A stretch of 64,000 nucleotides of DNA from CALBZH01 sp964538515 (GTDB lineage Bacteria > Desulfobacterota > Syntrophobacteria > Syntrophobacterales > Syntrophobacteraceae): contig CAZIEW010000001.1 in assembly GCA_964538515.1 (NCBI GenBank), forward strand, positions 124,001 through 188,000. Reading direction: 5' to 3'. The translations under genes and the position numbers were made by a program. Under the pieces are notes generated by a model. That model did not search any database. It was given only the letters and a program-made list of their open reading frames with translations, and was not told the DNA's origin. Numbering within the stretch: position 1 is the stretch's first letter; each line of letters opens with the position of its first letter. This document shows positions 7,687 through 15,045 of this stretch, in pieces.

Positions 7687-9174
7687 ATGCGTCACCCTCG
7701 TTTCAAGCCCAAATGGATTCTCTGGCTGCTCCTGTGCTGCATGCCTCTTTTCGGATCAGCTTGCTCAACCCAGCACGTTGAGCCTGGCAAACTCAAAGCC
7801 AATCCTGCGGCCAAGCACATCATCCTGTTCATCGGCGACGGCATGCACCTGGAAAATGAAATCGCCGCCAGCCGCTATTTGTATGGGGAAGACGAGCAGC
7901 TGAGCTTTCATCATTTCCCCTATCGGAACCATGTGACCACCTGGGACGTGACCGCATACAACGAAGTCGCGAGGCGAGCCGGACAGGCTCCCTACAGCCC
8001 CTCTGCCATCGCTCCTGTGCTGGGTTATGATCCCATCGTGGGCGGCATTCATCCACGACTCGCCCAGGATTCTGATATCACACGTAATTATTTTCTGAAT
8101 CCACGATTTGCCACCGATTCCGCATCCGCCGCAACGGCCATCGGAACCGGGCGTAAGACCGAGAAAGGACGCATTGCCTGGGGTCCCGGAGACACCCGTG
8201 ACGGCCGCCTGACAACGGTTGCGGAATTGCTGAGGGACAAGAAGGGAGCCGCATTGGGTGTGGTGTCCACCGTTCCTTTTAACGACGCAACACCTGCGGC
8301 GTTCGTGAGCCACGGCACCGACCGGAAGGATTTCGTTACGATCGCGCGCGACATTCTTTACCAGAGCAGGCCGGAAGTCGTGATCGGAGGCGGCCACCCG
8401 CAATGGAGCACGAAAACGATGCCCCGGGAGCTTTACAGCTCCGTCGCCGCAGGGGGGCTCCCAGAATATGTCTTCGTCGAGCGCGTCTCGGGGGATGATG
8501 GAAGCAGAAGGCTCGAGCAGGGCGCCCAGCGTGCCGCCTCCCAAGGCAAGAAGCTGTTTGGTCTCTTTGGAGGCCCTGACGGCAGCTTCGCATCCTCTAT
8601 GCCCGGCGATCTGCCCGGAAGCCCGTTGGTAACGCGGCCATCAAAGGAGGATCCTCTCTTACGCGACGCCGCTCTTGCCGCCCTCAAAGTGCTCAGCAGG
8701 GACCCCGACGGTTTCTTTCTCTTGGTGGAGCAGGGAGACATTGACTGGGCGAATCACAATAACGACTTCAAGAGCATGATCGGATGCGTCTTGGACCTTC
8801 ATTCGGCCGTGGAGGCTGTGGTGGCCTACATCGATGAACCGGGTGACGATGTCACTTGGGAAAACACCCTCGTCATCGTGACGGCCGATCATGCCACCGG
8901 TCACATGCGCCTAGACGACCGCAAGCGACTGTTGCCGGGAAGCCTGCCCAAACAGGAGGGACGATCCTATCCCGACGGCCAAGTGACCTATGGGACAACG
9001 GGCCACACGAACGAGCTCGTGGATGTTTACGCGCGCGGAGCGGGAATCGATGCTTTCGCGAGGTACGAAGGATACTGGTACCCCAAGACCCGGCTCATCG
9101 ATAACACCCACCTCTTTCATGTCATGACGGACGCCGCAGGGCTCCCACAAGCGTCCCCCCTCAAGCTCAAGTGA
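7687..9174 (+). CDS. Alkaline phosphatase family lipoprotein
   Basis: This 495-residue protein has a lipoprotein-like signal ('LLCCMPLFGSAC', modified Cys near residue 21) and the alkaline phosphatase core. Seen are the metal-binding 'FIGDGM', the catalytic serine motif 'TDSASAATA', 'VTADHATG', and the late histidine motif 'GHTNE'. It should hydrolyse phosphomonoesters outside the inner membrane using two zinc ions and magnesium. The ATG at 7687 is chosen because it gives the shortest product beginning with the signal peptide; in-frame starts at 7621 and 7645 are possible. It diverges from the CsgG-like gene. Confidence 0.88.
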   Translation: MRHPRFKPKWILWLLLCCMPLFGSACSTQHVEPGKLKANPAAKHIILFIGDGMHLENEIAASRYLYGEDEQLSFHHFPYRNHVTTWDVTAYNEVARRAGQAPYSPSAIAPVLGYDPIVGGIHPRLAQDSDITRNYFLNPRFATDSASAATAIGTGRKTEKGRIAWGPGDTRDGRLTTVAELLRDKKGAALGVVSTVPFNDATPAAFVSHGTDRKDFVTIARDILYQSRPEVVIGGGHPQWSTKTMPRELYSSVAAGGLPEYVFVERVSGDDGSRRLEQGAQRAASQGKKLFGLFGGPDGSFASSMPGDLPGSPLVTRPSKEDPLLRDAALAALKVLSRDPDGFFLLVEQGDIDWANHNNDFKSMIGCVLDLHSAVEAVVAYIDEPGDDVTWENTLVIVTADHATGHMRLDDRKRLLPGSLPKQEGRSYPDGQVTYGTTGHTNELVDVYARGAGIDAFARYEGYWYPKTRLIDNTHLFHVMTDAAGLPQASPLKLK

Positions 9175-9274
9175 CCGTCACTGCAGCATCCCCTTTTCGC
9201 CTCTCCTGACAGCCTTCCCGGCCAGAAAGCCCGTTGTCGGTCTTTCCCGAGTGTCATCCGCGCCTCTCTGCCGC

Positions 9275-11986
9275 TCACCGCGTCCCATAAGCCCGGTGCC
9301 AGTTCTCCATGATATTCATGAAACGCTTCCCCTCGCTGACCTCTAGGACCGCGATGAAGCGCTGACCATCGGCACTGACGTCGTAGCGCCGCGTAAAATA
9401 AAGCCCCAAATGCTTCCAGTCGAACAGTCTCTCGGGGACAGCCGCCTTGAACGAGGGGCCGGCAAGGACCTTGGCTGCCATCAACGTGTCCCCGTTGACA
9501 TAAAACAGCTCATCACCTCGACTGCTCCATCGGGGATATCCGCCTCCACCGCTGGACACCAGGGATTCCCCGGAGCCATCCGGGAAACGCCTCACATACA
9601 CTTCCCACTTTCCGGAGGCATCCGACATGTAGGCCAGATGCCGTCCGTCCGGGGAGATCTGGGGGACCGCTTCGTCAAAGGGTGTCTGCAGAAAGAGGAT
9701 CGACGGTTGCTCCAACCGCTCGACGGCCCGCTCCACTCTGGGCAGAACGGGGAGATACCAGAGATCCCGCTTCGTCCTGGCGGAGACCATCTCATAGGCA
9801 ATCGACCTGCCATCGACCGACCAATGGGGATTGAACTTGTCCCCGACGCCGCGGACTAGAAGCTCCGCCCGAGCATTGGGATCGACGAGCTGGATGAACA
9901 GATCGCTCATTCCCTCCTTTTCAGAGGCGAAGGCAATCCGGGCTCCGTCGGGTGACCAGGCCACATCGGCATCCCGGTAAGCATTGAAGGTCAGGCGGGT
10001 TCTTGTGCCCCGGTCCAGGTCCACCACCCAGGTGTCTTCCGGCCCGTTTTCAAAGGCGTCGACGGCCACGCGAGCCTGATCCGGAGACAACGCCAGCCCG
10101 CCAATTTGCGTTCCCGGCAGAGGGGGACCGATCGCTGACAGCATTCTCCCTTTTCGACTCAGCCACACCAGCTGCTGCTTGTAGGGTGGCTCCGAAACGT
10201 AGGTCAGGGTCCCGTCGCGAGAGACGCTGGGCCAAGCACCGTTTCGCGCCACGAGGAACGGCTCGCCCGTCGTTTCCAACCGCGCGAGTGAGAAGGGAAC
10301 CGCCCAGATGCCATAGCTACTCGCAAGCCCCCTCTGGTACACAAGATGCCCCGATGGGCAGTAAACGGGGTAGAACAAACGCTCCCCCTGCACCTTTAAA
10401 AGGCTGTGATTCGTGCTCCCCGTTTTGACCACGATTTCCGAGACGCCGTCCTGACGGGCCGCAACAAAGATCAGGCCTCTTCCATCCGGCAGCTCATACG
10501 GCGCCTGGTAGCCCTTGCCTTCAACTGCGTCGAATTGCAGGATTCGCTCCGGCTTCCCCCCATCCGGTGAAACCTGGAGGAGCCCCAGCCCCCGCGTCCA
10601 GTCGCCGCCCCAAAGGTCGAAGACGATCGAGCCGCTGCTCCCCCACGTCGCGGAGCTCAGATAGCCCCATTCCGAGACATCGCACACGGGCGTGCTTTGA
10701 TGGTCCTTGACCGAAACCTTATTGAGGGATCGGCCCATATTGGTCACGTAACCCACGTGCCGGCCGTCGGGAGACCAGAAGGGCTGTCCTTCGACGCCGC
10801 TTATGTCGGGGACCCGGGCCGATTCGCCCGTGTTGAGATCCAGAAGCCAGAGGCCCTCGTCCTGGACGTAAGCGATCATGCGACCATCGGGGGAGATGCT
10901 CGAGCCCCCGCCCGTGATCGGGCTGGACGCTCCCTCCAGCGGAATCCGGTACACGCGGTGCTTCAAATCCAAGGCCTTCGGTCTCTCCCGGAAAAGAAGC
11001 CACCCGAAAACGACTCCGATCAGCAGACAGACCGCTCCCAGCCCAATCCCAACCTGAGGTACCAGTCGAAAAGGCTTCAGCATCGCCTCCACGGGAGAGA
11101 GCGTTTTCGAGACAGCTTCCCCCGCAGGCTCGGTCCTCACAGGGACCAAGCTTGCAGCCCTCAGGTCGTTGGCCATGTCCTGGGCCGTTTGATAGCGTTT
11201 GCGCACATCCTTCTGGAGAGCTTTCTTGAGGATATAGATCAGCAGGTAGGGGATCTCAGGCCTTAGAGCGTCTGCCGGTATCGGCTCATCTTTCAAAATC
11301 GCTGAAATGACTTCGTGCAGAGTCTTCCCTTTAAAGGGCCGATCGCCGGTCAGAGCCTCGTACATCACGATTCCAAGACTGAAAAGATCGCTTCGGCTGT
11401 CCACCCGTTGCCCCGAAGCTTGCTCGGGAGACATGTACGCCGGGGAGCCCATGATGGTGCCGATGGCCGTCAGGCTTGCATCGCATGACCGCTCGTCCCC
11501 CTGGTCGCCGCGCGAGGAGCGGATGCGGGCAATGCCGAAATCGAGGATCTTCGGCACGCGCTCGGGTGTGATCATGATGTTGCCGGGCTTGATGTCCCGG
11601 TGCGTCACCCCCTTGTCGTGGGCATGCGCCAGCGCTTCCGCCAGCGGGACGAACAGCTCAAAGAACGCATTCAGACTCAGCCCCGTTTTCGAGATGAGCT
11701 CCGTGAGGGGAGCCCCCTCGACATACTCCATCGCGATGGCGAACTGACCGTCGATCTCGTCGATGGTGTACAACGTGGCGATGTTGGGATGGTTGAGCCG
11801 AGCAACGGCTTCGGCTTCGATCTTGAACCGCTGCAGGCAATCCTGCTCCTCGCGGAGATTGGCGGAGAGCACTTTGAGAGCAAGCAACCGCTTGAGGCGC
11901 GCGTCTTCGGCGAGATACACCACGCCCATCGCCCCCTTCCCCAAGAGCTTCACGATCTGATAGTGTGAAATCGTTCGACCTTCCAT
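9275..11986 (-). CDS. Membrane Ser/Thr protein kinase with C-terminal TolB-like beta-propeller
   Basis: This 903-residue protein has a Hanks-type kinase domain (about 8-275) with the glycine loop GKGAMG, Lys38 (LALKVL), the catalytic HRDIKPGN (129-136), DFG (149-151) and SPEQ. A proline-containing juxtamembrane linker leads to one transmembrane helix (about 311-332). About 550 residues of repeated 'SPDG'/'SRDG' blades follow, as in TolB/WD40-like propellers. The kinase is cytoplasmic and the propeller should be periplasmic, acting as a sensor or binding platform. ATG 11986 is chosen because the kinase fold begins seven residues later. All catalytic residues are present. Confidence 0.9.
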   Translation of the reverse strand: MEGRTISHYQIVKLLGKGAMGVVYLAEDARLKRLLALKVLSANLREEQDCLQRFKIEAEAVARLNHPNIATLYTIDEIDGQFAIAMEYVEGAPLTELISKTGLSLNAFFELFVPLAEALAHAHDKGVTHRDIKPGNIMITPERVPKILDFGIARIRSSRGDQGDERSCDASLTAIGTIMGSPAYMSPEQASGQRVDSRSDLFSLGIVMYEALTGDRPFKGKTLHEVISAILKDEPIPADALRPEIPYLLIYILKKALQKDVRKRYQTAQDMANDLRAASLVPVRTEPAGEAVSKTLSPVEAMLKPFRLVPQVGIGLGAVCLLIGVVFGWLLFRERPKALDLKHRVYRIPLEGASSPITGGGSSISPDGRMIAYVQDEGLWLLDLNTGESARVPDISGVEGQPFWSPDGRHVGYVTNMGRSLNKVSVKDHQSTPVCDVSEWGYLSSATWGSSGSIVFDLWGGDWTRGLGLLQVSPDGGKPERILQFDAVEGKGYQAPYELPDGRGLIFVAARQDGVSEIVVKTGSTNHSLLKVQGERLFYPVYCPSGHLVYQRGLASSYGIWAVPFSLARLETTGEPFLVARNGAWPSVSRDGTLTYVSEPPYKQQLVWLSRKGRMLSAIGPPLPGTQIGGLALSPDQARVAVDAFENGPEDTWVVDLDRGTRTRLTFNAYRDADVAWSPDGARIAFASEKEGMSDLFIQLVDPNARAELLVRGVGDKFNPHWSVDGRSIAYEMVSARTKRDLWYLPVLPRVERAVERLEQPSILFLQTPFDEAVPQISPDGRHLAYMSDASGKWEVYVRRFPDGSGESLVSSGGGGYPRWSSRGDELFYVNGDTLMAAKVLAGPSFKAAVPERLFDWKHLGLYFTRRYDVSADGQRFIAVLEVSEGKRFMNIMENWHRAYGTR

Positions 11987-12402
11987 GACGTCACCCGGAT
12001 GATGGACCCCAGACCCGCCGCGCTCGATTCGACACGGCATAGAGGCGTGGACTGACACTTTGTTACCTGGAGGGTGCAACGGGAGCCGTGTGATCGGAGC
12101 TCACGACCACGCTTCCCAACATCGGCGAGCGGACTCGGTTTGCAGCAAAAACCGAGTCAGGGCATCGAGCCTGTTGCTTCAGCTCTGAAGGGGTAGGAGA
12201 ATGCTGGCAAGGAACGGTGTGGCGGCAGAGCACAACTCGCCGCACGCCCCGACGCTCTGGTCCCTTCTCCCGCCTTCAAGATCTTCCCACCGTCTCGTGT
12301 TTTCAACCATGCCGCATCACCGCTTCCAACTGTGAGGGAGCAGAATGGGCCAGCACATAGGACTGATCGGGGCGGATGTTGGACAAGATACTCTTTTTGA
12401 TA
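11987..12402. other. Intergenic region upstream of the Ser/Thr kinase
   Basis: About 416 bases lie without a credible gene between the kinase and the tRNA terminator. It holds one perfect 10-bp stem with a 7-base loop at 12132-12158 (GACTCGGTTT pairing with AAACCGAGTC). No T-run follows on either strand, so it is not an intrinsic terminator. It would lie in the kinase 5' leader if the kinase promoter is upstream of it. I could not pick a confident promoter. Confidence 0.45.
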
Positions 12403-12442
12403 CTGAAAAGAAAACGGGGTTATGCTTTGTAAGCATAACCCC
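12403..12442 (-). terminator. Intrinsic terminator of tRNA-Phe
   Basis: A perfect 12-bp stem with a 3-base loop (12416-12442, GGGGTTATGCTT / AAGCATAACCCC) is followed on the minus strand by GTTTTCTTTT. It lies 10 bases past the encoded CCA of the tRNA, in the correct orientation. Confidence 0.88.
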
Positions 12443-12452
12443 TTGATTTTCT

Positions 12453-12528
12453 TGGTGGCGAGGCGGTGAATCGAACACCGGACACGAGGATTTTCAGTCC
12501 ACTGCTCTACCGACTGAGCTACCTCGCC
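12453..12528 (-). tRNA. tRNA-Phe (anticodon GAA)
   Basis: This is a 76-base cloverleaf on the minus strand. The acceptor arm GGCGAGG pairs with CCTCGCC. The D arm contains AGCTCAGTCGGTAGAGC, the anticodon loop is CTGAAAATC with anticodon GAA, and the T loop is TTCGATT. The 3' CCA is encoded. It has its own promoter and terminator and so is likely a single-gene unit. Confidence 0.97.
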
Positions 12529-12540
12529 AAAACGCGATGG

Positions 12541-12569
12541 AATCTAGCGAATTCATTCCGGTGTGTCAA
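12541..12569 (-). promoter_or_regulatory. Sigma-70-type promoter for tRNA-Phe
   Basis: On the minus strand a perfect -35 TTGACA (12564-12569) and a -10 TAGATT (12541-12546) are separated by 17 bases. The tRNA 5' end lies 12 bases beyond the -10 box, giving a very short leader. Confidence 0.85.
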
Positions 12570-12595
12570 GCGTTTTGTCTCGGTCGCAAAACGGC

Positions 12596-13357
12596 TCAAA
12601 CAGAGGCCTTGGCCCCTTTTTTGGGGTCTTCAAGCTCCTGAATGAGGCCGGTGAGCTCCTCGTCGCCCAGGTCAATCACCATCTCCTCTTCAAAGCCGGC
12701 CGCCTCCGCTTTTGTCTCCGCGCCTTGCGACGGGACGAGCTCGCCCAGGTCCAGCTCGAAGTCCATACCCGTATCCATACCCAAAGTGATGTCGCCCTCA
12801 TCCCCCTTGGCCGCACCACTGGCCGATTCAGCCTTGGGCGCTTTGGCGGAAGCCACCGGTTTGGACTCCTCCAGATCGAAGGCCAGCTCAAAATCGTCTT
12901 CCTGAACCTTCGGCTCCGTCGGATCATCATCGAGGGCGCTCATGTCGACGGCCAGCTCCTCGTCCAGGGCCGACCCGATCACCAGCTCAATGTCATCCAG
13001 CTCCTCCAGATCGCTCCCAGCCTTCTGCGAGGCCGATGTCGCCGCAGCTGCCGTTCCTGACTTGGGAGACGTCTCCTCGGTCAGGTCAAACTCCAGATCA
13101 TCGGCGCCGAAATCGATCTCCGCAAACAGGGAATCCATATCCTCGTGCGAGGCTTCCCTCTGGGGCGCGGGCGACGCCGCCACTGCCGCCGCAGGAGCCG
13201 TGTCCCCGCCGCCGATGAGCGCTCCCAGGAAGAAGGGCATCGTCGGTTTGCCCGCCACCAGGCCGAGCATTTCCCGCGCGGCGGTCGCATCATTGCCGCA
13301 CTTCTTGCAAGCCAACAGATGATCGAAGCTGACGTAGCCACATTTTTGACATCTCAT
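12596..13357 (-). CDS. Acidic protein with N-terminal zinc ribbon
   Basis: This 253-residue protein begins with a treble-clef/zinc-ribbon pair (CxxC near residues 3-6 and 17-20, 'CQKCGY...CKKCGN'). A low-complexity Ala/Glu/Asp-rich region follows, with repeated 'ELDDIELVIG' and 'DFELAFDLEE'-type acidic blocks. No enzyme domain is visible. A good ribosome-binding site (AAGGA) precedes the ATG. The tRNA-Phe promoter begins 27 bases past the stop. The function is unknown; the acidic modules could be protein-binding sites. Confidence 0.7.
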   Translation of the reverse strand: MRCQKCGYVSFDHLLACKKCGNDATAAREMLGLVAGKPTMPFFLGALIGGGDTAPAAAVAASPAPQREASHEDMDSLFAEIDFGADDLEFDLTEETSPKSGTAAAATSASQKAGSDLEELDDIELVIGSALDEELAVDMSALDDDPTEPKVQEDDFELAFDLEESKPVASAKAPKAESASGAAKGDEGDITLGMDTGMDFELDLGELVPSQGAETKAEAAGFEEEMVIDLGDEELTGLIQELEDPKKGAKASV

Positions 13358-13460
13358 GATTGTATTCCTTCTTTCAGTTCACCCCAGGTACAGAAGACCT
13401 ATCCCCCATTGGCGGCCCTTCTCCTCTGCGCTCCCCCGGCGGATCTTCGGGGACAGCTTT

Positions 13461-14234
13461 TCAACCCGGGACGCCCAGATCTCCCCACAACAGTTGAATA
13501 GAAGCCAGCATGGCCGCAGCGGCTGTTTCCAGCCTCAAGATTCGCGGACCGAGGCGGACAGCCTCGAATCCATTGTCATCAAAGCGATGGGCTTCCTCAG
13601 CGGTCCATCCACCTTCCGGTCCGACAACTGCAAGAAAGGTCATGCAAGAAGGAGACCTACGCTGCAGATCCAACAGACTTTTCCGGGCTTCACCTTCAGC
13701 AGCAAGGATTTTCAGGGCTCCCTCGGCGGACAACGTCCATCGAGCGGCCCACGTGAGCAGCTGGTCGATGTCCGAGAGAATCTCGCATTCCGGTTCCCGT
13801 TGTCTTCGGCACTGACAGAGGGCTTCACGAGCAATTTTTTGCCAGCGCTCGCGCTTTTTCCGACTGTCGGTCGGCCCCAGCCCGTATTGGCTTCGAGCGG
13901 CCCGAAAACCAATCACCCGGGTAGCCCCCAGTTCCGTGGCCTGCCTGACCACCTGGTCCATCTTTTCGGAGCGCGAAAACGCCAACGCCAGGGTCACATC
14001 CAGCGCAGACTCGTTCGAAATTCCGGTTTGCGCCAGCAATTTGACCCGAACGCCGCTGCTGGCCAGTGACGTGATCTCGGCGACCCATTCATGGCCCACC
14101 CCGTCGACAATCACCAGCTCCTCTCCCTGCCTCATGCGAAGCACGGTCGTCAGATGGCGTGCGGTCTGCCCGCTCAGGAGTACTTCCTCCTGCCCAACCT
14201 CTATCCCGTCCACCCGGAAACGTCTCCGTCGCAT
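13461..14234 (-). CDS. rsmE: 16S rRNA m3U1498 methyltransferase RsmE
   Basis: This 257-residue SPOUT-class enzyme methylates N3 of U1498 in 16S rRNA using S-adenosylmethionine. Seen are the N-terminal PUA-like part ('HLTTVLRMRQGEELVIVDG'), 'KMDQVVRQATELGA', the cofactor-knot motif 'VGPEGGWTAEE', and the C-terminal 'LGPRILRLETAAAA'. The ATG at 14234 is preferred over the GTG nine bases upstream because GGAG then sits eight bases before it. It follows pilD by 22 bases. Confidence 0.94.
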   Translation of the reverse strand: MRRRRFRVDGIEVGQEEVLLSGQTARHLTTVLRMRQGEELVIVDGVGHEWVAEITSLASSGVRVKLLAQTGISNESALDVTLALAFSRSEKMDQVVRQATELGATRVIGFRAARSQYGLGPTDSRKKRERWQKIAREALCQCRRQREPECEILSDIDQLLTWAARWTLSAEGALKILAAEGEARKSLLDLQRRSPSCMTFLAVVGPEGGWTAEEAHRFDDNGFEAVRLGPRILRLETAAAAMLASIQLLWGDLGVPG

Positions 14235-14256
14235 CGCGAGCACTCCGGCTGGCAGC

Positions 14257-15045
14257 TCAGCTCAGAAAGCTGTCCACATACCATTGAATGAGGCTCTGCC
14301 CCCAGAACAGGTACACCAGTGCGCCGAGGGAGAGGAAGGGGCCGAAGGGAACCATGGCCGTTAGCCCCGTCTTCTGGCGCCGCATGACGATAATGCCAAC
14401 GATGGCCCCAACGATCGACGCGATCACCACCGTCAGCAGAACCCCCGTGATTCCAAGGAAGGCGCCGATCATGCCCAGCAGTTTGATGTCGCCCCCACCG
14501 AGCCCGTCCTGGTGCCTCAAGTATTGATACCCGACCGCCACGGCGTAGAAAAGGCCACCGCCCAGAAGAATGCCGAAGAGCGAGTCCATCCAGCCGAGCC
14601 GCGGCGTAAAGAATGAGAATGCAAATCCCAAGACAATCCCCGAAAGGGAGAGCACATCCGGGATGAGATAGGTATCCAGGTCGATAAACGCGATCGTAAC
14701 CAGCACGTAGACGAAGAGCAGCTCGATAAAAAACTGGGGATGAATCCCGTAGCGCCGAAAGAGCATAAGGGTGAAGAGTCCGCACAGAGCCTCAACGAGC
14801 GGGTAGCGTCCCGAAAATGAACCTTTGCAGTGACGGCATTTCCCTCTCAGGATGAAATAGCTGAGGACGGGAATGTTGTCGTAGAACGCGATGGGCTGAC
14901 CACATTGGGGACACGCCGAGCCCGGAGAGACGATCGATTTCCCTGCGGGAAGCCGGTAGACGACCACGTTCAAAAAGCTCCCGATGCAGCAGCCGATTGC
15001 GAACGCCAGAACTTGTTGCACCGCAAAGAATGTCGTTGCATCCAT
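14257..15045 (-). CDS. pilD: Prepilin peptidase / N-methyltransferase PilD
   Basis: This 262-residue integral membrane aspartic protease cleaves and N-methylates type IV pilin or type II secretion pseudopilin precursors. Two CxxC pairs ('CPQCG' and 'CRHCKG') form the N-terminal zinc-binding cytoplasmic loop. The catalytic aspartates lie in 'FIDLDTYLIPD' and 'GGGDIKLLG'. Multiple hydrophobic helices are present. It starts on the base after the topA stop. No pilin genes are in this window. Confidence 0.95.
   Translation of the reverse strand: MDATTFFAVQQVLAFAIGCCIGSFLNVVVYRLPAGKSIVSPGSACPQCGQPIAFYDNIPVLSYFILRGKCRHCKGSFSGRYPLVEALCGLFTLMLFRRYGIHPQFFIELLFVYVLVTIAFIDLDTYLIPDVLSLSGIVLGFAFSFFTPRLGWMDSLFGILLGGGLFYAVAVGYQYLRHQDGLGGGDIKLLGMIGAFLGITGVLLTVVIASIVGAIVGIIVMRRQKTGLTAMVPFGPFLSLGALVYLFWGQSLIQWYVDSFLS

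Noticed and set aside
12063..12245. Minus-strand frame of 60 codons before the Ser/Thr kinase
   Set aside because: It has no ribosome-binding site or recognisable feature and spans the 12132-12158 hairpin.
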